Positions 45,728 through 53,688 of a stretch of DNA of 64,000 bases are shown in pieces. How positions within the stretch are numbered: the stretch's first letter is position 1; each line of letters opens with the position of its first letter. Made by a program: the position numbers and the translations under genes. Below the pieces are notes generated by a model. That model saw only the letters and a program-made list of their open reading frames with translations. It did no database searches and had not been told where the DNA came from. Location: the NCBI GenBank assembly GCA_036008465.1, contig DASYNP010000003.1, positions 62,001 to 126,000 of the forward strand, read 5' to 3'. The DNA comes from DASPSM01 sp036008465. Its GTDB lineage: Bacteria; Planctomycetota; Planctomycetia; Planctomycetales; Planctomycetaceae.

Positions 45728-46606
45728 CTAAAGTGGCGGTTGCATTGCTTGCATATGTGAAATCGCTTGGTCGAGCGTTTTGCTTCTGTTCCACTCACGC
45801 AAGTACGCCGGCCATTGCTCCTCGACGTACATGCCCTTTCTGACCAAAACGTCAAATACTTCGCGAGCAGTCGCCGGTCGCAATTCAATTCGTCCAATTC
45901 TGATGCTCTTCTCCAATGCCTCCTCTTCCTTTACCAACTCTGGCGATGGCTCTTCCCCAACTAAATTGAGAGCTTCGGTAAACGTACCGCAAACGCTCTT
46001 AAGTACTCGTCCTCCCTTCTTTGCATACTCCGCCGTCAAGAAGGCTACGTTGTCGGCGAAGGTGCCATCCTGGCTACAGATCACCAAATCTCCTTCACAC
46101 GACTCCAACAGAACTTCCCAGTGAACCTCATCGCCAATTGTGTTTACTTTTGACGTTGGCGGATTTCCCAGAAGTTTGCGACGGTGAGCCCTCTTGAACG
46201 CCTTCTTTGATACCGGATAAATTCGCCCCTTTCCACGCAACTCTTTGCACAACTCATCAAATGCCTTGGCGACCGGATCGGAGGTGCGATCACTGATCAT
46301 TTGGTCAATCGTGTGCTTGACGGCGTCGGCCCACTTGAAGTACTCGTCACGAGCCTTCAGTAAGTCTATGTATGCAGGCTGATCGCGAAGGAGCGACGTG
46401 TGGAATGGCTGGACGATGGTTTTGTCAAATTTGTCGCGGATGTCCTTGAGCATACTCACCCGTCGTCGATTGAATTCGTCGACGACGTGGTTAGTGAGCA
46501 CGATCTTGGCAGATTCCTTTTTGATGTCCGCTAATGCTTGGATTTGTTCCTTGCTCCCATCGTAGAAGCGAAGAAATCGGTTGGTGTCGACAAAAATGTC
46601 GGCCAT
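45728..46606 (-). CDS. PIN-domain putative ribonuclease, downstream gene of TIR-PIN operon
   Basis: This 292-residue protein starts MADIFVDTNRFLRFYDGS, the beta1 strand of a PIN domain with Asp7. Further acidic residues at the expected places are Glu44 (NHVVDEFNRR), Asp159 (IGDEVHW) and Asp180 (ICSQDGTF). The last pair forms the GDxxxW ... CSQDxxF pattern of larger PIN proteins. A C-terminal helical domain of about 100 residues follows. PIN domains are Mg-dependent RNases, often toxins. Its ATG directly follows the stop of the TIR gene. There is no antitoxin-like gene beside it. G+C looks lower than in flanking genes. Confidence 0.85.
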   Translation of the reverse strand: MADIFVDTNRFLRFYDGSKEQIQALADIKKESAKIVLTNHVVDEFNRRRVSMLKDIRDKFDKTIVQPFHTSLLRDQPAYIDLLKARDEYFKWADAVKHTIDQMISDRTSDPVAKAFDELCKELRGKGRIYPVSKKAFKRAHRRKLLGNPPTSKVNTIGDEVHWEVLLESCEGDLVICSQDGTFADNVAFLTAEYAKKGGRVLKSVCGTFTEALNLVGEEPSPELVKEEEALEKSIRIGRIELRPATAREVFDVLVRKGMYVEEQWPAYLREWNRSKTLDQAISHMQAMQPPL

Positions 46607-47542
46607 TCATTCACCTGCCCGAGTTGACAGGTTCAAAGCCCCTACTAGATGTTTTCTCAAGTCAGTAGCCCGCTGCTGTATCTCCTCCATTTTGCTTCCC
46701 CTTAACCGTTGCGGCACCGTGTCCATATTTAAGCATTCCAGTCCCAGGTGCGTTATCGCGTCCCGCAAGGTCAGCGAAATCATACTATCCAAATACTGGA
46801 CGAGTCTTTCGACCTCGACATGAAGGCTACGCCATTCCGGTAAGGTCTCGATAATTGTCTCCTGTCGTCCGCGGATCAAGGGAATCTTTTTCAAAAGTAA
46901 GTCAAACTCCAGCAGTCCGGCGAGGCGTGCCGACTTGTCGGCCGTTGGTGGAAGTGAAGTAGCTGTCGGTTGCTGTACTAACTGACGAACTAACGAGAGT
47001 GTTTCTGCCGCCATGTCGTCCGCTTTGCGTTCCGGCTTCACAGTAGATTTTTCATCATCGGAGAGTGGCTCGATTTTGTCGAGCAGTGCTTTGAAGTCCG
47101 GAAAATGCTTGTCAAATGCCTTCCTCAAACGGACTGAGTCGAGTGCCCCTTTCTTTAGGTCGTTGTTGATGGATAGCACGATGTCCCAGACCCCCCGCTC
47201 ATCGCACCTACGGCAATTAAACTGAGCCAGTGATGGCGGAAGTTGTGGAACGTCAATCTCAAACAGACAAGGCATGACTTTTGCCTTGCCCGGATTCTTG
47301 GACAACGCTCCGGCCTCAAAATGGATCCACGGCTCCTCGCGATTCTCTGGCGTAACACAAATGATGCCGTGATCCATGTCGCCCAATGCGTCAGCCAGGT
47401 CGCTAGTCCAACGAACACCAGCCTCCAAGTCGACCGATGACAGAAACGTCTCCAAACTTTGGATAACGTCTGGCAAGAAGACTGCCCACGCATCGGCGAT
47501 CGCTTTGCTTCGACGCTTCGACCAACTCAAAAACACCCGCAT
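46607..47542 (-). CDS. TIR-domain protein, upstream gene of TIR-PIN operon
   Basis: This 311-residue protein has an N-terminal TIR domain: MRVFLSWSKRRSKAIADAW (beta A and box 1), VRWTSDLADALGDMDHGIIC, then VTPENREEPWIHFEAGALSK. Glu76 in the WIHFEAGA block occupies the place of the catalytic Glu of NAD-cleaving TIR enzymes. The domain continues to VMPCLFEIDVPQLPPSLAQF. The C-terminal half is helical, with a coiled-coil-like region, and could sense or oligomerise. Bacterial TIR proteins of this kind are usually defence effectors (NADase or cyclic-ADPR signalling). It is translationally contiguous with the PIN gene. The ATG has GTAGGG upstream. Confidence 0.88.
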   Translation of the reverse strand: MRVFLSWSKRRSKAIADAWAVFLPDVIQSLETFLSSVDLEAGVRWTSDLADALGDMDHGIICVTPENREEPWIHFEAGALSKNPGKAKVMPCLFEIDVPQLPPSLAQFNCRRCDERGVWDIVLSINNDLKKGALDSVRLRKAFDKHFPDFKALLDKIEPLSDDEKSTVKPERKADDMAAETLSLVRQLVQQPTATSLPPTADKSARLAGLLEFDLLLKKIPLIRGRQETIIETLPEWRSLHVEVERLVQYLDSMISLTLRDAITHLGLECLNMDTVPQRLRGSKMEEIQQRATDLRKHLVGALNLSTRAGE

Positions 47543-47647
47543 GACAAGCCCTACTTAATTGCTTCCCAACTCGGCCACTGTGCCGCGACGCCCACTTTTA
47601 ACGTTGGTTGCGGCACGGTTCAACGAAAATCCGTCAACGGCAAGTGG

Positions 47648-47674
47648 CATGCCCACAGCTCGGCGTAGGGCATG
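47648..47674. repeat. CATGCCCAC hairpin upstream of TIR-PIN operon
   Basis: CATGCCCAC and GTAGGGCATG pair (one mismatch) around AGCTCGGC. A partial relative (CATGCCCACGGCTCGGCGTAG) is at 48387-48407. Confidence 0.5.
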
Positions 47675-47731
47675 TCTTGTTCCGATCTGCGTCCCGCTAA
47701 GAATGCTCTCTATCACTGCGCTCCCCTGCTC

Positions 47732-47757
47732 ACTCAGCCGTGAGCATGGCACCCGTC
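47732..47757. repeat. Partial copy of the BIME-like element end
   Basis: CTCAGCCGTGAGCATGGCACCCG resembles the right end (CTCAGCCGTGGCACCCGGCG) of the compound repeat, with a short insertion. Confidence 0.4.
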
Positions 47758-47761
47758 GCAT

Positions 47762-48136
47762 TCACGACAGCATGAGCATCGCGTAAGCCAGCACAGCCAG
47801 GCTGGCGACGATCGCGGCCGCGGCCACGATTTTGCCGAGTTGGGCGTAGGCCCAGAAGCGCGGGCTGGCCGTCCAGAACCAGTGGAGATGCACGAAGGCG
47901 GCGAGGCTCAGCCAGCCCGAGGCGACCGCTCGGGCGGCCAGGCCTTGGAGGTGAATCACCCGATACATGGGGCGGCCGCCGGGCAGGATGGCGGTGCCGG
48001 TCCAGAAACAGTAGAGGGCGTAGAGCGCGATCGCTGCGGCGACTCCCACGCCGACGGCCCACTGATTGAACGGGCTGGCACCCGTCGTGTCGCTGAGTTC
48101 ATCAGCGCTGCTCAGGTAGAAGTCGCTTCTTCGCAT
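47762..48136 (-). CDS. Small integral membrane protein of unknown function
   Basis: This 124-residue protein has about three hydrophobic segments: residues 28-46 (VGVGVAAAIALYALYCFW), 68-88 (LAARAVASGWLSLAAFVHLHW) and 100-122 (LGKIVAAAAIVASLAVLAYA). A conserved-looking GGRPMYRVIHLQG loop joins the first two. No family was recognised. It lies between the TIR-PIN operon and the repeat block, on the minus strand; its ATG at 48136 has no clear Shine-Dalgarno sequence. GC content is high, unlike the TIR-PIN genes. Confidence 0.7.
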   Translation of the reverse strand: MRRSDFYLSSADELSDTTGASPFNQWAVGVGVAAAIALYALYCFWTGTAILPGGRPMYRVIHLQGLAARAVASGWLSLAAFVHLHWFWTASPRFWAYAQLGKIVAAAAIVASLAVLAYAMLMLS

Positions 48137-48290
48137 CGGCAGCGTTAACGGTGCGTTCGGCGATTTGGATCACGGGATTCGTGGCAGCGGCTCCGTGCTC
48201 GCGACGCTCGCACCCAGGCAAGCGTACCCCTCACCCCCATCCCCTCTCCCGCAAGGGGAGGGGGGAAAAGAAAAAATGATGGCTTGAGAT

Positions 48291-48320
48291 CCCGGGCCTG
48301 CGCTACGCTCCCGGCCCGGG
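48291..48320. repeat. CCCGGGCC hairpin
   Basis: CCCGGGCC (48291-48298) pairs with GGCCCGGG (48313-48320) around TGCGCTACGCTCCC. A REP-like element. Confidence 0.5.
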
Positions 48321-48438
48321 CTATAGATGTCTCGCCCCGTTTTGGCTGAAGAACGAACAAGGCGCGCCGCTCCGCGGCCGGCTGACATGCCCACGGCTCG
48401 GCGTAGGCTGTCCGGTAAGTCAGAGGGAAGATTGCCTT

Positions 48439-48543
48439 GGGTGCCACGGTTGAGCTTGCTCAACCGTGCTCTTAGCGCTTCAGCAATCATCATCAGCAGC
48501 CGGAAGAGCACGGCTGAGCCGAAGCGCCTCAGCCGTGGCACCC
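48439..48543. repeat. Compound inverted repeat (BIME-like), copy 2
   Basis: 105 bases bounded by GGGTGCCACGGTTGAG and CTCAGCCGTGGCACCC. The left end forms its own hairpin (CACGGTTGAGC with GCTCAACCGTG) in which both arms carry a matching C-to-T/G-to-A change relative to copy 1, so pairing is kept. The internal sequence differs from copy 1. Confidence 0.75.
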
Positions 48544-48584
48544 GGCGCATCGACCTGGGCTAACGGACGTCGGCCCGTTGGGCG

Positions 48585-48794
48585 TCAAGAACCGATGTGT
48601 GGCCGGGGCGCTCCGCTCTGCGGAAGCCCCGGAATGTGCGCTTCCACGACGGTCACGAAAGGGCTCGCAGCTTCGAGCTCGACACGCCCCTCGATGCAAG
48701 CAGCCTCGTCGATGTGCGGTCTAATGCCCAACGGCATACATTTCCGGCGGGTCGCCAAACGGGCCTGCCCGGTATTGGATCTGGTCGCGGTCAC
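48585..48794 (-). CDS. Doubtful 69-residue hypothetical protein
   Basis: A short frame starting 21 bases after the stop of the next gene on the same strand. It has a plausible middle (ACIEGRVELEAASPFVTVVE) but no motif or signal. Confidence 0.25.
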   Translation of the reverse strand: MTATRSNTGQARLATRRKCMPLGIRPHIDEAACIEGRVELEAASPFVTVVEAHIPGLPQSGAPRPHIGS

Positions 48795-48815
48795 AATGTG
48801 CCGAAGGAGGGTGGC

Positions 48816-49160
48816 TTACTCAACTTCTCTGGCGGTCTCGATGAGCGCCTCCAACCCGACAAGTCTCTCTCGGGCCGCCTCGACGCTTCCAGCCAGCCGA
48901 ATAAAATGAAGTCCCGCCTGCATGATGTGGTCGGGGCTTCCGTGGCCCGCGATGATTCGACCGGGTTTGCGTCGCCTAACGCTGCGTTTGCCGCTGCCAG
49001 CGAGCTTATAAAACGTCGACTTGAAGGTGCCCTCGTTAATCGTCTGGTTCGGATGCGATTTCTTGATGGCCGCGAAGGCATCCATCGCGCGGACGCCTCT
49101 GTGCGCTTTGCGAAACTCTCGAATCGTTTCCGACAGGTTGAAGCTTGCCCGCTTTGCCAT
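48816..49160 (-). CDS. Small basic hypothetical protein (planctomycete type)
   Basis: The ATG at 49160 has an excellent ribosome-binding site (GGAGGAAGG), giving 114 residues. The N-terminal half, MAKRASFNLSETIREFRKAH and then MDAFAAIKKSHPNQTINEGT, followed by a very basic KRSVRRRKP linker, suggests a small nucleic-acid-binding or regulatory protein. The C-terminus is amphipathic helical (RLVGLEALIETAREVE). I have no named family for it. Confidence 0.7.
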   Translation of the reverse strand: MAKRASFNLSETIREFRKAHRGVRAMDAFAAIKKSHPNQTINEGTFKSTFYKLAGSGKRSVRRRKPGRIIAGHGSPDHIMQAGLHFIRLAGSVEAARERLVGLEALIETAREVE

Positions 49161-49389
49161 TTGGGACCTTCCTCCATGGGTTGCGTGGATCAAGATGGAC
49201 AAACCTTAACATGAAGGCGGCCGCTCTATCAACGACGGGCCGGGGGCGTTTTGGTGGTTGCTTCCCCCCGGGAGTCGAGGTAGCCGGTCGTTACTGTCAG
49301 CGTCCCGTTCGTGACCGTAGTCGTGAGCGTAATCGGGACCGCGGGGTTTTCTACTGCCCCGCCGTTCGCTGCCTGGCGAGCCATCGGCG
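49161..49389. other. Short non-coding gap
   Basis: About 230 bases; no repeat or gene recognised. Confidence 0.3.
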
Positions 49390-49590
49390 CTATTCGGCGG
49401 CTTCGATGGAGAGACGAACGCCAATCCGCCCGTACGGATCAGATAGTCCCTGCATTACGGCTTCTGCCTCTGCATAAGTGGGGAAGACGGCGGCTCCGGC
49501 GCGATCTGAGAGTGCGTGGAACCCGCGCTCGTTGGGGGGCGTGACCCACGAGATGCGACCGTCATCGTTGGCACGGATCACGAAAGCCAT
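49390..49590 (-). CDS. 66-residue hypothetical protein
   Basis: A small soluble protein (MAFVIRANDDGRISWVTPPN start). Alternating beta and helix: FPTYAEAEAVMQGL is a typical amphipathic helix, and IGVRLSIEAAE a closing strand. Composition and length fit a real small planctomycete hypothetical. No function can be inferred. Confidence 0.6.
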   Translation of the reverse strand: MAFVIRANDDGRISWVTPPNERGFHALSDRAGAAVFPTYAEAEAVMQGLSDPYGRIGVRLSIEAAE

Positions 49591-49939
49591 GCGACATAAA
49601 CGGAGAGTCCCGACGATCGTCCACAGTCAATCATTGAGTGCCTCTTCCGGGTCCCTAAGTCCAGTGACACAGATTGCTACAGATCATCTATCCAGCGACA
49701 GTTCAGCGTGGACAGATGACATTCCTTTCAGGGTTGCGATGATTGGCGCCCGCCTACCTTCCCGCTCCCGGCCAGTGCCAAAGTGGATCGTAATTATCCG
49801 CGCGCGGTCGAAGTCAAGACGGCGTCTCTTAAACACCTGTATCGGCCAAAGGTTTCGCTCGGCGCAAAGAATCGAGCGATTAAAGCCGATCTAGCGAGCC
49901 GCCTAGGCGAAAATGTCAGTATTACTACTGAGCGCAATG

Positions 49940-49975
49940 GGATTGGAACAACCGATCATCGGATTGGAACAACCG
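49940..49975. repeat. Tandem GGATTGGAACAACCG units
   Basis: GGATTGGAACAACCG occurs at 49940-49954 and 49961-49975, a 21-base period. Each unit contains GGAAC, the usual ECF -35 box core, about 220-260 bases before the sigma gene. Confidence 0.5.
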
Positions 49976-50133
49976 GGCGCGGCTCTTGATTGTTCGGCCA
50001 GTAGAGGGTTGCGGCCGCTACTTCAGGAGTTGGACGGCGCGCGGCGAGACAGCCATGTCATCGAGTCAACGGCTCCGACTTTTTTCGGCAGTGACTCGAG
50101 GGGCGATACCTTGGGCCGGGATCCCCGAATTCG

Positions 50134-50148
50134 ATGGAATTATTCCAT
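50134..50148. promoter_or_regulatory. Palindrome upstream of ECF sigma gene
   Basis: ATGGAAT-T-ATTCCAT has perfect 7-bp arms, 48 bases before the sigma-factor ATG, an AT-rich island in GC-rich DNA. Candidate operator. Confidence 0.5.
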
Positions 50149-50196
50149 TGATCTCCGTCTAGACTCCTGACAGAGCTGCGAAAGCAGGAGTAGCGG

Positions 50197-50730
50197 ATGG
50201 GAGATGACGCCGAGCTGGCCAAGCGAATTCTGGGAGGCGACCGCGAAGCCGCCGGCGAAATCTACGACCGTTACGCACCGCTCGTGCGTGCGGTACTTCT
50301 CGATGCGACCGGCTCCCTGCCGGAGGCGGACGAACTGGTTCAGGAAGTCTTTGTGCGGGGGCTGACGCGACTTGCGCAGCTCCGTCGGCACGAACGGATC
50401 GGCGCCTGGCTTCTCGGGATTGCTCGTCACGAGGGAAAAGAATTTCGACGCCAGGCCGGTCGGCGACGACAACGCTTTACGGCGCTCGTCGACCATCCCG
50501 CGCCGAAGACAAAGCCTGCTGTCGGCGACACGGTTTCGTTGATCGGCGAAGTCGTCCGCGAATTGCCGGAACGCGAACGAATGGCAGTGCACATTCATTA
50601 TCTCTGCGGCGAGCCAGCCGAAGTCGCTCGGCACGCTCTGGGTTTGTCGCAATCCGGGTTCTACAAGCTTCTGGAACGCGCCCGGGGCCGTCTACGGGCC
50701 CGGCTGCTGGAATTGGAGAAGCGTCGATGA
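50197..50730 (+). CDS. ECF sigma factor (sigma-70 family)
   Basis: This 177-residue ECF sigma factor has region 2 as AAGEIYDRYAPLVRAVLLDA with EADELVQEVFVRGL and, after a short linker, HERIGAWLLGIARHEGKEFRRQ. Region 4 is ELPERERMAVHIHYLCGEPAEVA and GLSQSGFYKLLERARGRLR. The DELVQEVF and AWLLGIARH blocks are core-ECF features. It overlaps the next gene, an apparent anti-sigma factor, by 4 bases (ATGA), the usual cognate-pair arrangement. It is unlike the planctomycete sigma factor at 4 kb. Confidence 0.92.
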   Translation: MGDDAELAKRILGGDREAAGEIYDRYAPLVRAVLLDATGSLPEADELVQEVFVRGLTRLAQLRRHERIGAWLLGIARHEGKEFRRQAGRRRQRFTALVDHPAPKTKPAVGDTVSLIGEVVRELPERERMAVHIHYLCGEPAEVARHALGLSQSGFYKLLERARGRLRARLLELEKRR

Positions 50731-52115
50731 ACGTCGACCAGAATGAAGACCGTAAGTTGGACGAGCTGCTTCGTCAGAGCTATGCAGCGCTGCGTCAAAC
50801 GAACGCCGAGCAGCGGCAAGCCGTTTTGAAGGGCCTTTCGGACGCTCGCCGAAACGTAAACCCACCGGGCAGACATGCGTCGCGGCCTTGGCAACGGTGG
50901 GCGCTGGCGGCGGCCTGCCTCATCGCGTTGTTCGCGGCATGGTCCTGGCGAACGACTGGCCCCGGCAATGTTGCATACGGGATCGACGACGTGCCGCAAC
51001 GGCTTGCCGAGGTGAAATCGATCAGTATCCGCGGCTGGCAATGGGTTCGGGATGCTTCGGGTGCGAATAAGCCCCCGACTCGCGTGCCGATCGAGTTCCT
51101 GATCCAGCGTCCGGGAAAGTTTCGCTATACGTTCACGGCTATTTCGTCGCGCGGCGGTCGTACCGAGATTTTGCAAGGTGCGGATTTGTGCGATGGCGCG
51201 CACGAATGGTTTCTCGGAGCCAGCAACAAACCACAGTTTTCGCGGGCAGTCGGCGCCCTCGATGCCCTGCTGAAGACGGAGATGATCGGGCAAATCGCAG
51301 CCGAGCTTGCCGTGCTGGGCCCTCCCGACGCTTCCTATCGAAAAATCGGCAAGGACAACAGCAACGGCCGGCAATGCGACCTCTATGAAGCACGATTTCA
51401 ATTGGGTTCTAGTACGTCAGTCGCCCGAGTCTGGATCGATCCGAGGGACGGTCTGCCAGTCCGTGTAGTTCGCGACGAATTGGAATCCGACGGCAAGCTC
51501 TCACACGAGACCGAACTGACGGACATCGCGGTCAACGTTCCACTGGCCGATGAGCTGTTTCGTTTCAACGGGCCGGAAGACGCCAAGCAGACGCGACCGA
51601 ACGCCTCGCAACGGTCGAGCGAAGCGCCTCTGCTTGATACAAGCCCCACCAGCTCCGGCTCTAGCGGCAATGCAAAGTTGGAAACTTGGCAAGCGTTGCG
51701 AATCTCTGACAACGCGGCGTTCGTCGTCTGGCGACGATCCGCCCCCGTCGCGCAAGCGGACGCAGCTCCCGACTGGCTCTCTGGGGTGAAGATGAACGTG
51801 CGGGACTCGCGCGGAGACCGCGAGTTGCGGCACCACTGGGTTTACCAATCAAACTCGCCGGACCGGTGGAATTGGTCTCTCGTCGTGCCCGCGGACGGAA
51901 AACCGCTCGGACGCGGAGAAATCAATTTCACAATGCGATCGCCGCGAAGCCGCTTGACCGTCGGTCTGACGCCGCTGCGCTTCAAGGAGGACGATCTGCG
52001 GCAGCTCCTACGGGCCGCTCAACGCTCGATGTTGCCGGCTAGTACCACGGAAGTGTCGCTTCCCTATCTGCAAGCGGTGGCGCGCAAACTGTCGTCCGCC
52101 GAGGCTTCGGATTAA
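50727..52115 (+). CDS. Anti-sigma-factor-like membrane protein with LolA/MucB-like periplasmic domain
   Basis: This 462-residue protein has a cytoplasmic N-terminus of about 55 residues (LDELLRQSYAALRQTNAEQR), one membrane span (57-74, WALAAACLIALFAAWSW) and a large periplasmic domain. That domain contains FLIQRPGKFRYTF, RVWIDPRDGLPVRV and SDGKLSHETELTDIAVNVPL, which recall the LolA/MucB/RseB-type beta fold seen in outer-membrane lipoprotein carriers and sigma-E regulators. Gene position after the sigma factor strongly suggests that it sequesters that factor. No conserved His-x3-Cys-x2-Cys zinc motif is present, so it is not a ZAS-type anti-sigma. Confidence 0.75.
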   Translation: MNVDQNEDRKLDELLRQSYAALRQTNAEQRQAVLKGLSDARRNVNPPGRHASRPWQRWALAAACLIALFAAWSWRTTGPGNVAYGIDDVPQRLAEVKSISIRGWQWVRDASGANKPPTRVPIEFLIQRPGKFRYTFTAISSRGGRTEILQGADLCDGAHEWFLGASNKPQFSRAVGALDALLKTEMIGQIAAELAVLGPPDASYRKIGKDNSNGRQCDLYEARFQLGSSTSVARVWIDPRDGLPVRVVRDELESDGKLSHETELTDIAVNVPLADELFRFNGPEDAKQTRPNASQRSSEAPLLDTSPTSSGSSGNAKLETWQALRISDNAAFVVWRRSAPVAQADAAPDWLSGVKMNVRDSRGDRELRHHWVYQSNSPDRWNWSLVVPADGKPLGRGEINFTMRSPRSRLTVGLTPLRFKEDDLRQLLRAAQRSMLPASTTEVSLPYLQAVARKLSSAEASD

Positions 52116-52180
52116 GTGGGCCTCCTTTGAACAAGCCTGTTCCGACGCACTTCGATTTCTCCCGGCGATCGATCGAGACT

Positions 52181-53344
52181 ATGCTGAATGAAGCGGCCCA
52201 CCGGCACGGCGACGCCTCTCCTCGGAACCTTACAGTGACAATAAAATCACGCCCTATCGAACTGGGCGTTCTGGTCTTTCTGGCGTGTGTCAGCACCCGC
52301 TGGGCAGCCGAGTCCGCGAACCGGTTGGAAACGACGGGCGACGGCCCTTCCGAGCAATCGTCATCCGAGGGTTACACGCTGAGCGTTGAGTCGGTGGCGA
52401 AGGTCGTGGCCACGCTGACCCGCGACGCGTCTTATCCCCATGTCAAAGGGACCGAGTGGATCGTCTTCGCGTCGCGGGCGCCCGAGCTGCCGGGCCAAAT
52501 CAAAACGAAGACTACGCTCGATCCGCCCGGCGAAACGGCCCACGAGAAGAGCGAGTTGGCCCGATCCTTGGTTATGGCCCGTGTGCGATCCGACAAGCAG
52601 CATCCCCTCAATTCGATGAAAATCCAGCTGACGTACCAGGCGACGTTGCGATCGCGCAAACTCCGACGGGGCCAAGCACACAAAGTTGCCGATCTTTCGC
52701 CGCAAGAGCGCCAGAAGTACCTCGCCGAGCGCGGGTTCTTTGACTTCAACCAACCCGCGTTCCACGAGTGGGTCGAGAAGCAAGGTTTGGACCGTCAAAA
52801 CAACGAAGGGGAAATCCATTTCGCCCGCCGCGTGTTTCTGGCTTTGAAGGCGGGCATGCAGTACGACGCCCCGCGGAAAAAGGATTTTCATGCGACGGCG
52901 GTGTGCAAGAGCGGCCGGGCTGATTGCGGCGGCTTGTCGGTGCTCTTTGCCTCGATCTTGCGCCTCAACAACATTCCCGCGCGCACGCTCTGGGGACGTT
53001 GGGCCAAATCTTCCGAGCCCGGCAAGATCTGGTTCAACCACCCGTATTATCAAACCCACGTGAAGGCCGAGTTCTTTGCGCGGGGCGTCGGTTGGATTCC
53101 CGTCGACGTGTCGAGTGCCATCTTGCACGACCAATCGCCTCAAGGACTGAAATTCTTCGGAAACGACGCGGGAGACTTCATCACGTTTCACGTTGACGGG
53201 AACTTCGAGGTCGACACCCTGTTGTTCGGCATCAAGTCACTCGGCAACCTGCAAACCACGCGATGGTGGATTCGAGGTGACGGACTGCTCACGGACGAAC
53301 AGGTGATTGAGTCGTGGCAGGTCAAGCGGTCCAAGCTCGACTAA
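52181..53344 (+). CDS. Secreted transglutaminase-like protein
   Basis: The ATG at 52181 gives 387 residues; a GTG at 52235 would give a classical signal peptide (ELGVLVFLACVSTRWA), and a TTG at 52127 is also open. The catalytic core is ADCGGLSVLFASILRLNNIP with Cys249 (ATG numbering), then HVKAEFFARGVGWIPVDVSS, supplying the His and Asp of a transglutaminase/protease triad. The region before it is beta-rich. Such periplasmic proteins are cysteine peptidases or crosslinkers. It lies 65 bases downstream of the anti-sigma-like gene, so is probably part of the sigma operon and perhaps a regulated target. Confidence 0.85.
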   Translation: MLNEAAHRHGDASPRNLTVTIKSRPIELGVLVFLACVSTRWAAESANRLETTGDGPSEQSSSEGYTLSVESVAKVVATLTRDASYPHVKGTEWIVFASRAPELPGQIKTKTTLDPPGETAHEKSELARSLVMARVRSDKQHPLNSMKIQLTYQATLRSRKLRRGQAHKVADLSPQERQKYLAERGFFDFNQPAFHEWVEKQGLDRQNNEGEIHFARRVFLALKAGMQYDAPRKKDFHATAVCKSGRADCGGLSVLFASILRLNNIPARTLWGRWAKSSEPGKIWFNHPYYQTHVKAEFFARGVGWIPVDVSSAILHDQSPQGLKFFGNDAGDFITFHVDGNFEVDTLLFGIKSLGNLQTTRWWIRGDGLLTDEQVIESWQVKRSKLD

Positions 53345-53688
53345 ATCGCCGACTGGGGATTTGGGACTGGTCCGATTTGGGACTGGTCCGAACCCCCTGC
53401 TAATAAAGCAGAAGGCGACAAACCTGAAGTGCCTTTCGATTCGTCCGTCCCATTTTCTCGCTCGCGCTCGGGCACATGGGTTCACTAAGTTCGAGCCCAT
53501 TATCCCGGGCTGAGTGACAGGGCGATTGACACGGGAACTGAATTGTCCGATCATCCGCATCCCTTTCCTGCCAATTCACTTAGCTCTCGCTCGTCTCGCC
53601 GCGATCGACACCCGTCGTTCCTTCCTTTCAATTCTGCTCAACCAAGTTCGAACAACAAGATAGCGCGCCTGCGGGATCGCCGATTGAG
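53345..53688. other. Intergenic region with tandem repeat
   Basis: 344 bases with a 16-base tandem repeat at 53358-53389 and a pyrimidine-rich right end. No gene supported. Confidence 0.5.
53358..53389. repeat. Tandem GATTTGGGACTGGTCC units
   Basis: Two 16-base units, 53358-53373 and 53374-53389. A near match (GATTTTGGACTGGTCC) occurs near 27231. Confidence 0.55.

Larger units (their letters stand above)
48137..48584. other. Non-coding repeat block upstream of small membrane gene
   Basis: 450 bases without a gene. It contains a CCCCTCTCCC...GGGGAGGGG element (about 48241-48272), a CCCGGGCC/GGCCCGGG hairpin (48291-48320) and the second BIME-like element (48439-48543). Confidence 0.6.
49591..50196. 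other. Intergenic region upstream of ECF sigma operon
   Basis: 606 bases with no convincing gene. It contains two direct repeats and a palindrome (listed separately) that may regulate the sigma operon. Confidence 0.5.
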
